Source of the DNA: Cannabis sativa
Lineage: Eukaryota; Streptophyta; Magnoliopsida; Rosales; Cannabaceae
Assembly: GCF_029168945.1 (NCBI RefSeq)
Contig: NC_083602.1
Span: 8,491,850-8,555,849 of the forward strand
Direction: 5' to 3'
DNA: 64,000 bases
Shown: piece after piece, positions 34,442 through 48,379 of the stretch
Layout: each line of letters opens with the position of its first letter
How positions within the stretch are numbered: position 1 is the first letter of the stretch
Notes under the pieces: generated by a model
Database searches by the model: none
Seen by the model: the letters and a program-made list of their open reading frames with translations, nothing else
Told to the model about the DNA's origin: nothing
Made by a program: the position numbers and the translations under genes

Positions 34442-36332
34442 TGTTGGAAATTATTTTACCAGGATCTTAGATCTACTCACAAGTATGTTGTTTAAACACC
34501 CTAAATATGAACTTTATAAAACGATAAATTAAACACATATAAAGTTAAGAAAACCTTACATTGATGCAGCGGAATTAATGTCTCCTTCCACTCAGATCTC
34601 TAACCCTTGAATCCTTTCTGTCGCAGAGTATAATCAAGATCTGAGCCCGAATGTCCTTCTTCTTTGTGTTTGATCCTTCACAGTCTTCCAATCTATGATT
34701 GAGTTACTGCTTGTTGTGTGTGGGCACTCTCTCTTTCACTATGGTCAAAATTTATGAAGAGAGAAAAGAGAAGAGGTTTCGGCCAGGTATAGAAAGTAGG
34801 GAAGGCTCAGTTTTTCTGAAAAGAGAAATTTCTGTCAAATAACTAATGATGTGTTGTTTTGACTGAGCCATCAGTTTTTATTTATACGCAACTACTATGT
34901 TTAGGTTAGGAATTATTTGGCATTAAAATAATGAAAATATCAATTTTAATTTCCACAAATAGTGGCCGGCCATGGTGTGATAATGGGCCCCACTTGATTT
35001 TGCAGTTTTAACAAATTTTATTTCTATTTTCTCAAAAACGCCAATTTTCCAATTCTAACCATTTAAATGCCAAAACTAATTATTTAATAACTAAAATAGA
35101 TTATTAAATAATATTGTCATTTAATTTAATTATTAACTAGACATATAAAGTCCATTAATAAATAAATAAACCTAGAATCTCTTTTCTTTACAATTTCACC
35201 CCTGCTTAGTGAAAATTCACAAATTAGACATAGTCTAAATTTAGAATTATAATTGATCAATCACGAATCAATTAATGAGTCTTACAAGTAGAATATTCTC
35301 AACTAGAATGGGGACCATGGATCTATATGCTGAGCTTCCAATAAGTGAACCCAATTTACCAAGTAAATTCCTACTTATTAATTCTTCGTTGAATCCACTC
35401 TTAGAACTTAGAATTGAACTCTCAGACTTATATAGAGCATATTATATGTTCCACGATATCAATATGCTATCTCATTTAACCATTGTTATAATCTTATTGT
35501 GATTTAATGATCCTCTATATAGATGATCTACATCGAGATGGGATTTCTTTACCGTTCTCACCCCTCAATGTATTTTGCCCCTTAAAACACTTAGCTACCT
35601 GTATATGGTGTTTAGTGATCTAATAATTAGTCAGTTAAACAAGAGCTCATCCATTTACTTCTATTTGCTAAGCTCGAAGGGAAACATCACTTGACTTCTA
35701 TACACCAGTAGAAGCTATAGATTCCATATTTATGTTCAGCACTCCCACTCAATCATACTATCATGTTCCCAAAATATACGTATCACCCTGACCCAAAAGT
35801 AGGCTTAACTAATAAATCAAAGAACATGAATAGCACTCCTAAGTTGAGCCTAAGCATATCAGGATTTAGATTCTTTTAATCTTAAGATCAACTACTGATA
35901 CTGACTTGGAAAGATATACATAATGGTAAGTTTGTAATATCTTAACTTAGTTGCAATATCGGTCCAGTCCAATGTATACTCCATACATTCGAAACTAGTA
36001 TACTTTACTAATGTCCTGGAAAGAACATAACACTTACTCCAGGTGTAAGTACACATCATCGTTGATTATCACATTAGTGTAAATCCAAAACACTGATGAA
36101 ACAGGGACTTAGTCTTTTGATTCATATGTTCACAATCACATTCCACTGTGTTGATGATATTGTAATTGTGAATAAACATATGATCTGGATTTAACTGATT
36201 TTGTGTGTAAATGTAATAAACATATTAAACCATTAGCATGTAAAATTCATGCAAACATTAATCACTTCAAATTTCTTATATTGATAACTAATCAGATTGT
36301 AAAGAGTTTTATTTAGGGCATAAAACCCAACA
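34442..36332 (-). repeat. Left (3') LTR of array D
   Basis: 1891 bp; on the plus strand it starts TGTTGGAAATTATTTTACC and ends AAAACCCAACA. It is followed by the reversed polypurine tract. Confidence 0.93.
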
Positions 36333-39300
36333 AATTCCCACTTGCACTAATATAAAACAAACTGTGCAAATAGGTCAATCTGATGTCTTGATCTTCAGAT
36401 CAAGTGTAGTATATTTTAATCCTCCCAAACTTCTGGAAACTAGTTCATAAATGCACTTATGAAACATCCTTTACTATATGTTATACTCCTCAAGGGATAC
36501 TGAAATCTTTACTGTTTTAAAAGTACATCCAAATTATATGAAGACATATCTCCCATATTTTAAAATATGTAATTGAGATAATACAGTGTAGACTTTTCTT
36601 CAGTAATATAACTTTCTTGGATTTTCGAATTCACAAAGTTATAGTTCTTCTCTGTTAGAGCTTGAATTATTATGGAATAACTCCTCCACCCCAAAGTAAG
36701 CACCATCTTAATGATCTCGAAATTTGTTGGTGAGATACAAGGACAACTGATACACAGTTCCTTAATATCTAACATATAGATCACTTTCATAAATCTTTCT
36801 TGAATATCTTCTAATGTTCCCTATTTAATAACATCTCAGATAGCTCCCACTCAATAGCAGATGTCTGGTTAAATAATAGTTTTAACCTCTTATTGTTTGG
36901 AGAGTTACCTAGTTGTGACTTTTGTATTAGTCTAAAACTTTAAGTTAGGACTAAGTCATCAACATAGCAGACTAGTATTTGAAGTGAAAAATACATGCCA
37001 GAGATTAAGTAATCAAAATTAAGATACCATAAAATTTTATGAGGATTAAGAATTCTTGGTTCAAGTCATTCGAATAGACTGAACTAGAGTTCTTTATCTT
37101 ATTCTCATAATTCTGATAAGTTATACCTATCCATGTGTATGGTTAGATTTGCTTTTCAGTAGAGTTCTGAAGTACCTATCACAAGAATCAACCTGATGAA
37201 GATGGGAATAGAATTTTAAAATTCTCCCACTCAATTGAGGTAGTGGGAAACTTTATCAAAGAACTTTTATAGGTATCAAAATTTTACTTACAATAGTAAA
37301 ACAAAATGGAACATACAATCAAGATCAAGGATTTATATTGATAATAGCTAACTCATTATATTACTTCCATGTTTAAAGAAGATATGTGTTCCGTAGGGAA
37401 TTGTGGAATAGACTCCACCCCTAAGTATATATACATATAGGGTTATGTGGATAAATTCCACCCCTAAGTATATAGAGATTATGATCCACCCATAAAGGTT
37501 GTAAAGATCATGATTCTCTAAGTGTGATAGAGTTTATGTGGAGTTGAATACTATCCAGAGTTCATTAGATATAAAAGATCGTTGAACTGCATAGTTTTCT
37601 TAACTTTTCTCCACCCCTATCAGATCAAAAGATCCTTTTATTAAACAAATTCTTAATAATTGTATTAGAATGAACAATCATTAATAAACATAGAAATAGT
37701 TTCTAGTGTTTATTTAATATAACTCTATGAAGAGTTTGAAATATTATTGAATTTGCATCAATAATAAAAACACTTACACATACAAACATATAAATATAAT
37801 GTGGTAATAATTGATGAAGATAAAATAAATGAAGCTCAATCTCATAAATTGCAATGGTTGAATTTCGAAAATAAAAAAAACTTTATTAATAATAAAAAAA
37901 TATTGCAACAATATGAGAAAAACAGGGATAAATATCCCTAACTAAAATTTGAAATCCAAATTGTCTTTAAACTAAAACAATTAATTCAAAATAAATTGAA
38001 GAGCTTCATCTTCATCTGGACGATTTCACCCTTGGTCCAACTTTTTGATCGAACTCATCTGAGTTCAAGTAGTTTGGCCTATAAGAAGAAGAAAAACAAA
38101 TAAACAAAGTTAGTCCAAAATCATAAATCCAAGTAGATAATAATTCACTAAAACTTTTAAAGTTTATAAATAGAAATACCTTGTTTCTTTGCAAGAAGTT
38201 TAGGACATTGGGGTTTCCAATGACCTTTTTCATTGCAGTAGAAACACTTTCCTTTAAGTGTAGCATCACTAAAAGCTGCAGCCTTTTTGTGTTTCATGGC
38301 TTTTGCACGCTTCTTGGTGTTCTTCCACTTCTTCGATTTGAGTTTTGAAGTAGATGCAACATTTGCTTCAGGTTTTACCGTCCCATTACCATTCCCAGGA
38401 TTGTGAGGTTTACTCCCTTTCTTCTTGGGTCCTCCAATCAAATTTTCATAAGTTTGAAGGTCATTGACTAACTCATGAAAGTCTATTTCCTTCTTATTCA
38501 TGACATAATTTGATGTGTATGGTAGAAATGCTGGAGTCAGGCTATTCAAGATTAGACTTACTTGAGTAGCACTGTCCATTTCAGCACCATGATCCTGGGC
38601 TTCTTGGAAATAACTTGCTATAAGGAGAACATGGTCACGCGCGTTTTGATGAGGTTCCATCCGTGCATTAATGTACTTCTTAGTCGCGTCAAAGCGTGAC
38701 TGAAGTGATGCCTTACCGAATAGCTCATTTAACTTCGTCATAACTTCAACAGCCTTCTCGGTTTTAGAAAACCGAGTTTTGAGGGTATCAACCATGCTGG
38801 AAAGCATAAAGTATAGAGCTTTGTCATTTGCTTTCTGTCAACGCTCATACTTTTCTTTCACAGCTTTGGATGCATTGTCCCCAGGCACTTCAGGTGACGG
38901 CTCAGTTAAAACAAACAAGGCACTTTCTCCTATGAGAGCAATATTAATGTTCTCATTCCATTTAGGAAAGTTAGATCCATTCAGTTTATTTTCAGTCAAC
39001 AGTGATAACATGGAATTCATGATGATAATACAGGATACTACAAAATAATAGAAATCAACAAATAGAAATTAATAATGGTTTAACACAAAATCAATTCAGA
39101 AATTATAAGCACATAGCAAATGATATGAGAAAATACTTAAACAAAATTCAATCCTAAATAATTTCCAAGGTTTTTCAACAAACTAATATCAGTGTCCCGT
39201 TTAGGCGAGAGTGAAAGCTATCATCTATTGAATAGAGTTGTCCGCTCATCTAAAATGTTAAACATTCTAGCAACCTTTTATTCGATCAAGATTGGAATCC

Positions 39301-40161
39301 AGCGTTGTCCCGTTTAGGCGAGAGTCAAGGCTATTCTATCTTATGAGCTACTACTATTGTTTCGCAATTTGCAAGTCAAATATGGTCGCCACCATTAGGG
39401 TGATCCATACCATATAAAACACTTACAACTACTTATCTTTCGAGATTAAACGATGCGGAATTGCTAATGAACGTTCCTCAATTAGGGAGGATTACTCACT
39501 AAAACAAACGCGATGTAAAACCAACAATGGAGATCGAATATCTTAATAATAATAAAGCTCATTCTTCAAAAAATAAAGCTCATTCTTTAAAATGTATTTT
39601 CTTTATCATTCTAATAAATATATTCATTAAATTCGAATTTAGAATTAAAAATTCAAAAAAAAAATAATATAATATTTAAAAAATTACACTTAGATGGTGA
39701 TTGAAATAAAATTAATTATTTCCATCTTAGTAGTAATCTTAAATATAAATATTAAGGAAATTAATTTAAGTTGTATTAATTTAAATTAATAATCAACTTA
39801 AAAATTTTCATAAGAATATATTTATTGTATTCGAAAAATAAAGTATAAAAAAAATACAAATTTTCGAAAATAATAAATTCTTAGAAAAATACTTCAAGCA
39901 AAAATATCACCTATCTAGATTTTCTTTTGACTAGTTAATTCAATTTCTAATAATATATTTAAATTTATTTATTTTAAATTAATCAATAGATGAAAAAATT
40001 ATTAATTTAAGTTGGTCCAAGAATTAATTAAAATAAATAATTAATTTACAACTCAATCTATTTTTCAAGATAATTTCAAAAATATTGCATAATTAAAATG
40101 CAATTTTCGAAATTGATTAATAAAATAAAGGAAAAAAAATATATATTGAATATTATTTAAA
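36333..40161 (-). mobile_element. Partial internal region of array D (left copy)
   Basis: Parallels 49559-53372 of the right copy and stops at GAATATTATTTAAA, where element E begins. The leader upstream of that point, the PBS and the next LTR start are missing. It carries the purine-tract repeats (CCACCCCTAAGTATAT reversed, near 37415-37480), a gag pseudogene and the conserved leader block with both 18-bp-core repeats (near 39193 and 39307). Confidence 0.87.
38157..39020 (-). pseudogene. gag: Gag gene of array D, left copy
   Basis: ATG at 39020 (MNSMLSLLTENKLNGSNF). TGA at 38838-38840 replaces the Trp of YERWQK, splitting the protein into 60 and about 226 residues. Everything after the stop is conserved, including the zinc knuckle CFYCNEKGHWKPQC. 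Compared with A's gag there are few substitutions and no frameshift, so the loss is recent. Confidence 0.9.
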
Positions 40162-40162
40162 A

Positions 40163-40450
40163 TACTACAACATTAAGGAGCAATAGCGGCGGGCCCCTCG
40201 GCCGCTATTGGTCCACAATCTGGCCGCTAAAGGGCAATAGCAGTGGACCTCGGCCGCTATTGGTCCGCCGCTATTGCTTGGCCGCTATTAATAGTATTAG
40301 CGGCCAAAAACAGGGTCCGCCGCTAATACTATTAATAGCGGCGGAGCAATAGCGGCGGGACCCCGCCGCTATTGCCCTGTGTCAGTTTCGTGTTTCGAGA
40401 CTGACACAGGGCAATAGCGGCGGGGTCCCGCCGCTATTGCTCCGCCGCTA
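40163..40450. repeat. Left subterminal repeat block of element E with long hairpin
   Basis: Starts with the TIR, then many direct and inverted copies of AATAGCGGCGG / CCGCCGCTATT. At 40336-40386 and 40400-40450 there are perfect 51-bp inverted arms around a 13-bp loop. In CACTA elements such subterminal repeats are the transposase-binding region. Confidence 0.85.
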
Positions 40451-40678
40451 CAACACCCCAGAATAAAAAAAAAATATTAATTATTTTTAAATTTTTTTAT
40501 ATTATATATAAATAAATAATTAAATATTTAATAAATAAATCTAATTAATATAATTAAAACAATTTAATAAAATTTATTAATAATTTAAAATTGTCTCCAA
40601 AGTAATTAACTTTAACATATTAATCCTAATAAAATATTGTCTCAAAATTAAACTAAATTATTACAAAACATAAATAAA

Positions 40679-42642
40679 TTATTCATTAACATCTTCATTC
40701 AGGTCTCTAATTATGAAGTCTTGATCTGGATTATTTTCGGTACGAGTCCCCGAAGCCCGTGGCGGAGAAGGCACATACGCTTGGTCTGATGATAAACCCA
40801 GCGTTAAATTACCGAGCTCAGCTTGGTTGAAAATGGGAGTTGAAAAAAATTGGTTCTCCTGCGATGAACTCCCAAATAATCCAAAATCAGCAAAGTTTGA
40901 GCCGAGCGGAGGAGACTCTGACGGTGTTCGGTATAAGAACTGATTTCCCATTGGCGGAAATGCGGTGACCTTTGTTATTGCTCTTTGAGGAAGCTAGCGA
41001 GGAAAAGATTGGGGTTGCTGCTGCAAAAAAATTTCAAATTGCTGCTGTGACAAATTTTGGAATTGTTGTTGCGAGGAAGGCTGAAATTGTGGTTGCGAAG
41101 GAGGTTGTTGTTGCTGTTCCGGAGGAGCGGCATGACTCTGAGAAGACGAACCACCAGGCGACTGCGACTGACTATACGTTTGAATGAAATTGTCAAAGCG
41201 TGGGTTAAATATTTGGGCACGTTGTTCAGGCGTCAAATTACCCCCCCAAGTGGCACGCATAGCTGAGAATATATCTGCCACAGTGCTCATCATTTCAGTA
41301 GTTGGTTGGGGAGGCACCGTTGATTGAGTTTGAGGGATTGGTTTCTTTCCTTTGCCCTTGAGCCTTTTACCCACGCCTCTTTGATAGTCAGATCTTTGGC
41401 CTAGAACTGTTTCCATAACGTCAAACTGATAACCAGTATCAGATTCAGATTCAGTCCCAGTATCGCTCTGGGATTGTCGTTCCAGTCGCTTCCTATCAAG
41501 CTCCTTGATCAGTTCCTCCTATTTAAATCAAAATTATTAGAATATGTAATTAATATAAAATATAAATTTTAATAATAAATAATTTTAATCACTTGCATAA
41601 TCTTTTGCAGCTAATTCATTAACGAAAGTTCCAGACGGTTTTTTCACATGGATCTCCTTCAATGCTTCAACTACATGCTCTCCAGGAGGACCCCCCTATA
41701 CAAATATAAACAATTAAATTAGTTTATTATAAGAAAAAAATATTATTAACTATTAAAGAATTTTTTTTTATGAAACATTTAACAATTAAAGAATTAATAC
41801 ATACCATTCCGTGGCGTATGGACGCCAACGATTTTGTGCCTTGCGTTGTTGGATATTTCATTAGTTGCCGATTCGATTTATTTTTAGTTGAACGATTCAA
41901 AAATGCCTCGCTAACGAACAATTCGCAAACTGGTTTCCAAGTCTCGGTATTCAAGTAGTCAGGGGGGAATTTGAGAACTGTGTCCCAATCTTCTGGTTTT
42001 TTGTAATGTTGTTTGAAATGCTTGTGTCTGAGCGTCTTTCGCTCACTATACCGCTCCGCCATCACCGAATATAAAGTCCCCATAAGTAGGTCTCGATGGG
42101 GATTCCCATCGATATCAAAATAGTACTATGTAATAAAATAATTTAAAATTATGTTAATTTATAAATGAGGACATGAAATTATTACAACCTTTAATAATTA
42201 AAAATCACTCACTCTAATTCGATTGAGCACTTGATCCTTGTATTGTTGCGGTACATCGGAAAAATTTAGATGACCACCCGGGCACAACATGCTCACTTGT
42301 TGGCCAAGAAATCGAACATAATTGCTTGCTTCAGTGCCAACAACTTTGCCGGTTTCAAGATCTACCTCCACCAGTAAGGGCTTACCAGCTTCTCTCCTTT
42401 TTTTTTCGAGATTAGCGTTTGCGGCAACCCCACGACCCTTTCTGACCGGAGGTGGAACTATATATATTCGAGGGAAAAATAATTTTATTAGTAAATCATA
42501 CATTCACTATTTATATTCTAAACAATTGTAGATTTCAAAAAATATGAAAACCTGCTTCGCAAGACGACGGTACCCTAGAAGGATCAGGGGGATCCCTGCC
42601 ATCACCATCCCCACCGTGGTATGTCGCTAACGTAGCTGACAT
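40679..42642 (-). CDS. TnpA-like second protein of CACTA element E (plant transposase PF03004-type)
   Basis: Deduced exons on the minus strand: 42642-42552, 42457-42213, 42125-41805, 41695-41597, 41518-40994, giving 426 residues. All introns have GT-AG ends except intron 4, whose in-frame donor is GCAAGT, the classic GC-AG type. The core reads RYSERKTLRHKHFKQHYKKP, then NRQLMKYPTTQGTKSLASIR, as in the Ptta/En/Spm family. The tail is Gln/Ser/Pro-rich. An in-frame TAG at 40994-40996 ends the protein, yet the same frame stays open for another 104 codons to 40679. Either TAG is the true stop or it is a recent nonsense mutation. In En/Spm the comparable protein binds subterminal repeats. Confidence 0.75.
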
Positions 42643-42794
42643 TTTACTTTACTTTGAAGACGGAAAAAAATGTAAGAATTCACAAATGTGAAACACATAA
42701 TTGAAATATAAGTATTTAAAATGTTAATACGAAAGAAATTAAATATTCCTTTAATTGTAAAAAATTTTAGTAACAAATGTTTACAAAATAAAAG

Positions 42795-45700
42795 TTACAC
42801 TGAAGAATCACTATCATTTCCATCATTCACTAAGTTTACATTTTCATCCTCTACATGTTCAACTAGTAAATCATCTACTTCTTCAGCAACATAATTTTCA
42901 TCAAGTTCATTATTCTCTATCTCAGAATCCACTAATTGATCGGACGATTCAACAATTACTGGAGGTTCATTCGATTGCATAATCAACTCTCCAAGATCAA
43001 CCGTCAACACAAAATTGGCAGAGTTAGAATCACTAACAACATCTACATCAGTCTCATCTTCGTTGTCAATAATGTCCCAAATTTGTCGATGGCTAATATC
43101 TTCAACAACCTTCCAATTGCGACCTCTGAGTGGATCTTCAAGATAGAAAACTTGCTTCGCCTGGTTAGCAAGGATGTACGGTTCATCTTGATACCAATAT
43201 CCACGAGTATTTATACTAGTTATATTATTTTCAGTGATTGTCTTCTTTCTTAATGGATTAGTGTTATACCATTTACATTCAAACAATGACACTGTATATG
43301 CACCAGTATAAGATATAGTGATTACATCTTCAAGTGTGCCGTAATAATTAAACCCTTCAGTTCCAGCAACAGTAACACCACTATTTTGTGTCTTCCGCTT
43401 TTGGTCTCGCTTTGATGCAATAAACCGAACACCATTCACTACACAACCTTCGTAAAATGTTGCTAAGTAATCGGACCCGGAAGCGAGAGCGAGTAACTCA
43501 TCACCATTTTGTAAAGTTCCAAGCTTGTGCAACTCATATATCTAAATACATAAAATGTATTAATATGAGAGGAATATAAATGATTGAATTAAAACTTAAC
43601 AATTTTGTCGTTATACCTTCTTGTGAAACCACGGACGGAAAGTTTTCCTATGCAAGACATCGTGATTACCATTAGGATATTCATGCCTGATCTTGTCCAA
43701 ATGTTCACTGTGAAGTATGATAATGTCAAGATACGATAGAGGGAGATAGAAAATAAAAACTAAAAATTTAATAAAATAATTTATAAAAATGTAACAAACT
43801 TACTCTAAGTAAGCTTTGATTTCAGGAGAATTTTGCAGAATGTACCACTCAGCTTTTTCACGACTGGTATGATCAAGAGGCTTGATAAGTCCGCTAGTTA
43901 AAGGACGAGATTGAGAATTAAAAACTGAGAGATAGCGACAAACAGAAGGCGCATCTTCATTTCGATCAAGCCGATTAAATCTTGTTTCACACCCTTTAAA
44001 GTACATTGAACAAAAGGTTACTGCCTCATCAGCAACATAACCTTCTGCAATTGACCCTTCAGGACGTGCCTTATTTCCCACATAATTCTTCAATTTTTTC
44101 ATGTACCTTTCAAAAGGATACATCCATCTCATAAAGACCGGGCCACCCAATATCGCTTCTTCAGGCAAATGCAATACCAAGTGTATCATTATGTCAAAAA
44201 AAGCTGGAGGAAAAATCAATTCCATCTTGCACAATAACAGAATTAAATTATTTTGAGCATCCTCCATATCTTTTACATTTAGAGTTCTAGAGCATAACTG
44301 TCGAAAAAAATTACACAGCTGAGTAATAGTTGTTGCAGTGTCACGAGGTAGAAATTTACGGACACCAACCGCTAGTACTCGCTGCATGATGACATGACAA
44401 TCGTGGGATTTTAACCCAATAATGTTAGACTCATCTGGAGAAACTTTGCTCTTTAAATTTGAACAGAAGCCATCGGGAAACTTTATTCCTTTAACAAACT
44501 GACAAAAAAGTTGTCTTTTCTCACGAGTCAAAACATAAGGAGCATGCGGTTTCATTAGCCTCCCATTCCCATCTTCATAAATCCACAACGATTCCCTAAT
44601 ACCCATCTTCTTTAAATCATGGCGCGCATTAGTTGTGTCCTTTGATTTATCATTATCCAAGATGGTTCCTAGGAGACTATCACACACATTCTTTTCAACA
44701 TGCATGACATCAATGTTGTGTTTTAAAATATTCGTGCTCCAATACTCCAACTCGTAGAAAATACTTTTTTTCCTCCAATTACAATTTTCTGCAACTCTTC
44801 TACGTTTCACGCCCCCAAAATTTTCATGATGTCCGGGAATTTGGGGTTCGAGAGCATTAACTTGTGATAATATTTCTTCACAAGTAAATCGTCTTGGAGG
44901 AGGTCTTCTTTCAACTTTACCATCAAATCGAGTATCCCTTCTCATTGCATGGTTACTTGGCAAGAACCTTCGATGACCAACATATGATGTCTTCCCGATC
45001 ACTCGAATGGACGTCGTGTCTTCATTACATGTAGGGCAAGCTTTATAACCTTGACCACTCCACCCAGACAAGCTACTACGTGCAGGAAAATCATTCACTG
45101 TCCACAAAAGCGCAGCACGCATGGTGAACATCGAGTTGGTCGAACTATCTCTCGTTGCTACCCCATTATTCCACAACTCCTTTAATTCATCCACCAAAGG
45201 TCTTAAAAATATATCCATGTCTTTACCTGGAGATTTTGCACCAGGAATTAGGGTAGATAGCAAAAAATAATTATCTTTCATACATAACCAAGGTGGTAGA
45301 TTATAGTTAGCTACCACCACTGGCCACATGCTGTATGCAAGACTCATTTTGCCAAATGGATTAAATCCATCAGCAGCTAACCCAAGTCGAACATTTCTTG
45401 GGTCCCTTGCAAACTCGGGATGTTTTGCATCAAAGTCTTTCCAAGCTAAACCATCGACCGGGTGTCGCAACACCCTATCATCTTTTGATTTTCCAGTATG
45501 ATGCCATATCATGCTTTTCGCTGTAATCCTCGAACTATATAATCTTTTAAGTTGAGGTGTCAACAGAAAGTATCGGATGACTTTGCAAGGAACTTTTTTT
45601 CCTTTCCCATTCTCAGAAGTAACCCAACGTCTAGTTCCGCAAACTGGACAAGCCTCCTTGGATGCATTCTCCTTATAAAATAAGCAACAATTATACAAAC

Positions 45701-46322
45701 AGACATCGATATTATCATAACCCAAGCCTAATTTCTTCAATCTCTTTTTTGCCTCGTAGTAAGTTGATGGAATATTATTTTCCTTCGGAAACGCAAACTT
45801 TAAAAGCTTCAATAATTCTTCAAAGATGTTATTAGGAATTTTTCCCCTAACTTTTAAATGCAATAGCTTTGCTAAAAAGTTGAGAGACGAAATCCAATCA
45901 CAACCGGGATACAATTCAGCTTCAATTTCCTCAAATAAGTCATCAAACTGAGGGTTTGTGGTTGGTTGTTCATCTTCTCCTTGTACATCCTCTGTTGTTG
46001 GGGGAAAGAAGTCTTCTAGAATAGGTATCATTTCATCCTCTGATTCAATATCGGCAACTGCTACATCATCGACAACATCCTCAGGCTCGCCGTGATAAAT
46101 CCACTTATCATATCCTTGCATGAAACCTCGATCAAATACGTGTGCTCTAACCCTATCTATTTTTTCAAACCTACTATTTATACATCTCACACAAGGACAT
46201 CGAATTCTTCCATCACAATCCTTATGTTCTGATGCCATTGCTAAAAAGGCTTGTAAACCATTCCAAAATTCATGGCAACCACGATTTCTGATTTTGGTCC
46301 AAGACTTATCAATTGTCGCCAT
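42795..46322 (-). CDS. tnp2-type CACTA transposase (element E)
   Basis: Exons 46322-43804, 43707-43617 and 43541-42795 on the minus strand join in frame to 1118 residues without a stop. The order is a Transpos_assoc domain (about residues 5-75, with RIRCPCVRCIN and KWIYHGE), the Transposase_21 (tnp2) core (about 200-560, with CPTCNED and HNIDVMHVEKNVCDSLLG), DUF4218 (about 640-790, GLKSHDCHVIMQR to YPFERYMKKLKNYVG), and DUF4216 in exon 3 (FECKWYNTN, ANQAKQVFYLEDP). The tail is acidic. The start ATG follows directly after an intron acceptor (TTGTAG). It would cut and paste CACTA elements in the nucleus. The ORF looks intact, so E may be a source of transposase for elements such as H. Confidence 0.9.
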
Positions 46323-46375
46323 CTACAATTTAGGCGACAAATAAAGTGTTACAAATTTGAATAATTTGTAAAGTG

Positions 46376-46640
46376 TTATGAAATATTTTATGAATTACAC
46401 ATTTAAATAAAAATTTTATGAATATTTTATGAATTACACATTTAAATAAAAATTTTATGAATATTTTATGAATTACACATTTAAATAAAAATTTTACAAA
46501 TATTTTATGAATTACATATTTTATGAATTACACATTAATAAAATTTTATGAATATTTTATGATTTACATATTTTATGAATTACACATTAAAAAAATTTTA
46601 TGAATATTTTATGAATTACACATTTAAATAAAAATTTTAT
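46376..46640. repeat. 39-bp tandem repeat in the 5' intron of element E
   Basis: Copies of TTTTATGAATTACACATTTA with TGAATT starting at 46391, 46430 and 46469 (period 39), then shortened or altered copies to about 46640. It lies in the long first intron. Confidence 0.85.
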
Positions 46641-48180
46641 TCATTAATATTTACAACTTAAATTAAAAAAAATGAACAAATTACTCTTTAAAAATATTTT
46701 AATTTTTATGTTATTTATTAATTTATATAAAAAAAAGTAATAACTTATTATAGTTTAAACTAATTTATTTAAAAAACTTTATTCATTTAATTACCAATAA
46801 CTTTAAATTAAAAAAATAATTAATCTCTTTTTTAAGAATTATTTATTTTAAAAAAATATATTATTTAAAAATTTATATAACATATTATAATTTAAACTAA
46901 TTTTTTTATTTAATTTATAAAATTAAAAGTTCAATTTTTTATTGAATTTAATTTTTTTTTTTGAGAAATATTTAATTTATAAAATTAAAACTTTATTTTT
47001 ATAAAATAAATTTATATTAAATTATAATTTTTTAATTCCATTATTAATCTTAATTTTTTAAAATAATAAAATTATCACAAAATAAAATTCCATTAACATG
47101 TTTTCTCTTAATACCAAACATAGAAGTTTATTAATTTAATTACAATTTATATTAAAATTAAAAAATTCATTTTATTTAACTTTTTCATTTTTATTATACT
47201 TTTTTATTTTTTTTCATTATTTTTATTTTTCTTTTTAAAATATGTGAAATTACAAAACTTATATCCTAAAATTATATTTGATAATTTTTTCACTATTCTC
47301 ACTATATTATCATGATAATTCATATTTAATATACTAAACAAAATTAATTACATCAAATACAAATTATAATATAACAACAACAAATAAACATTAATAAATA
47401 ATTTCAATTCCACAAAATAATTTAAAAATGTAAATAAAAAAATACAACAATAAAATATTTATATAAGCTATACAAAATATACTCTTTCAGCTTATATAAT
47501 ATTACCAAAATAATATATATATATATATAATATATATACTTATATAAACAAAAATAACATTATTATATATATAATATACAAATAATACATTATATTTCAA
47601 AAATATAACCAAAAATCATATATATATATCCACAGTGTATATATAAATCAAAATAAAACAATATATATCAAAATTATATATATACAGTGAAGTAAAAACA
47701 CTCAAATAAAACAATAAATACCCAAATCAAAAATATATATATACAGTGAAAATATATACACAAATAAATCAAAAAATACCCAAATCAAATATATATATAT
47801 AAACAGTTAACATATATACACAAATACAGATTATTATATATATACACAAATACAGATTATTATATATATACACAATATATACTATTCCTTTATATATATA
47901 TACTAATAATAATATTACAAATTATATATACTAAAAACTACACAGATTTATATATATACACATTCTAAAACACATAATATATTGCAATTTATATAACCTA
48001 AAAATTACACAAATTTATATATATACACACAATACGAAATTTTAAAAACAATATATACATTATATATTATAATTCCTAACATTTCAAAAAAAAATTCAAA
48101 CATAAAACAAAAAATTAAATTATACAAATCTAAAATTATAACAAAGTTATAAAAAATATAAATCTATATAATATAAATAC
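46641..48180. other. AT-rich first intron of element E
   Basis: No coding sequence. TA-rich microsatellite blocks (about 47510-48040) with repeated TATATATACACAAATACAG. It is bounded on the minus strand by donor AAG|GTATTT at 48181/48180 and acceptor TTGTAG just before the tnp2 ATG. Confidence 0.65.
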
Positions 48181-48368
48181 CTTAAAACAGAGGCTTCGGA
48201 GGCGGCAGTGGCGGAGCAAGGGTGGTCGGCCGGAGGCGGTTTGGGCAGGCGGAGGCTTCGGAGTGGGCTGATGCGGTTGGGGGAGGCGGAGGGAAAATAG
48301 TTTAGGGTTTGATTTTTTTATGAGAGAAAACGAAAAATGGTAAAACTGGGTCTGATGGGGTTTATATA
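48181..48368 (-). promoter_or_regulatory. Promoter and noncoding first exon of element E
   Basis: On the minus strand TATATAAA (48361-48368) is followed by a pyrimidine-rich, ATG-poor, GC-rich exon that ends in the splice donor AAGGTATTT at 48181. It contains AAACCCTAAAC, a motif common near plant transcription starts. It fits the 5' UTR of the tnp2 gene. Confidence 0.6.
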
Positions 48369-48379
48369 GGCATATTAGC

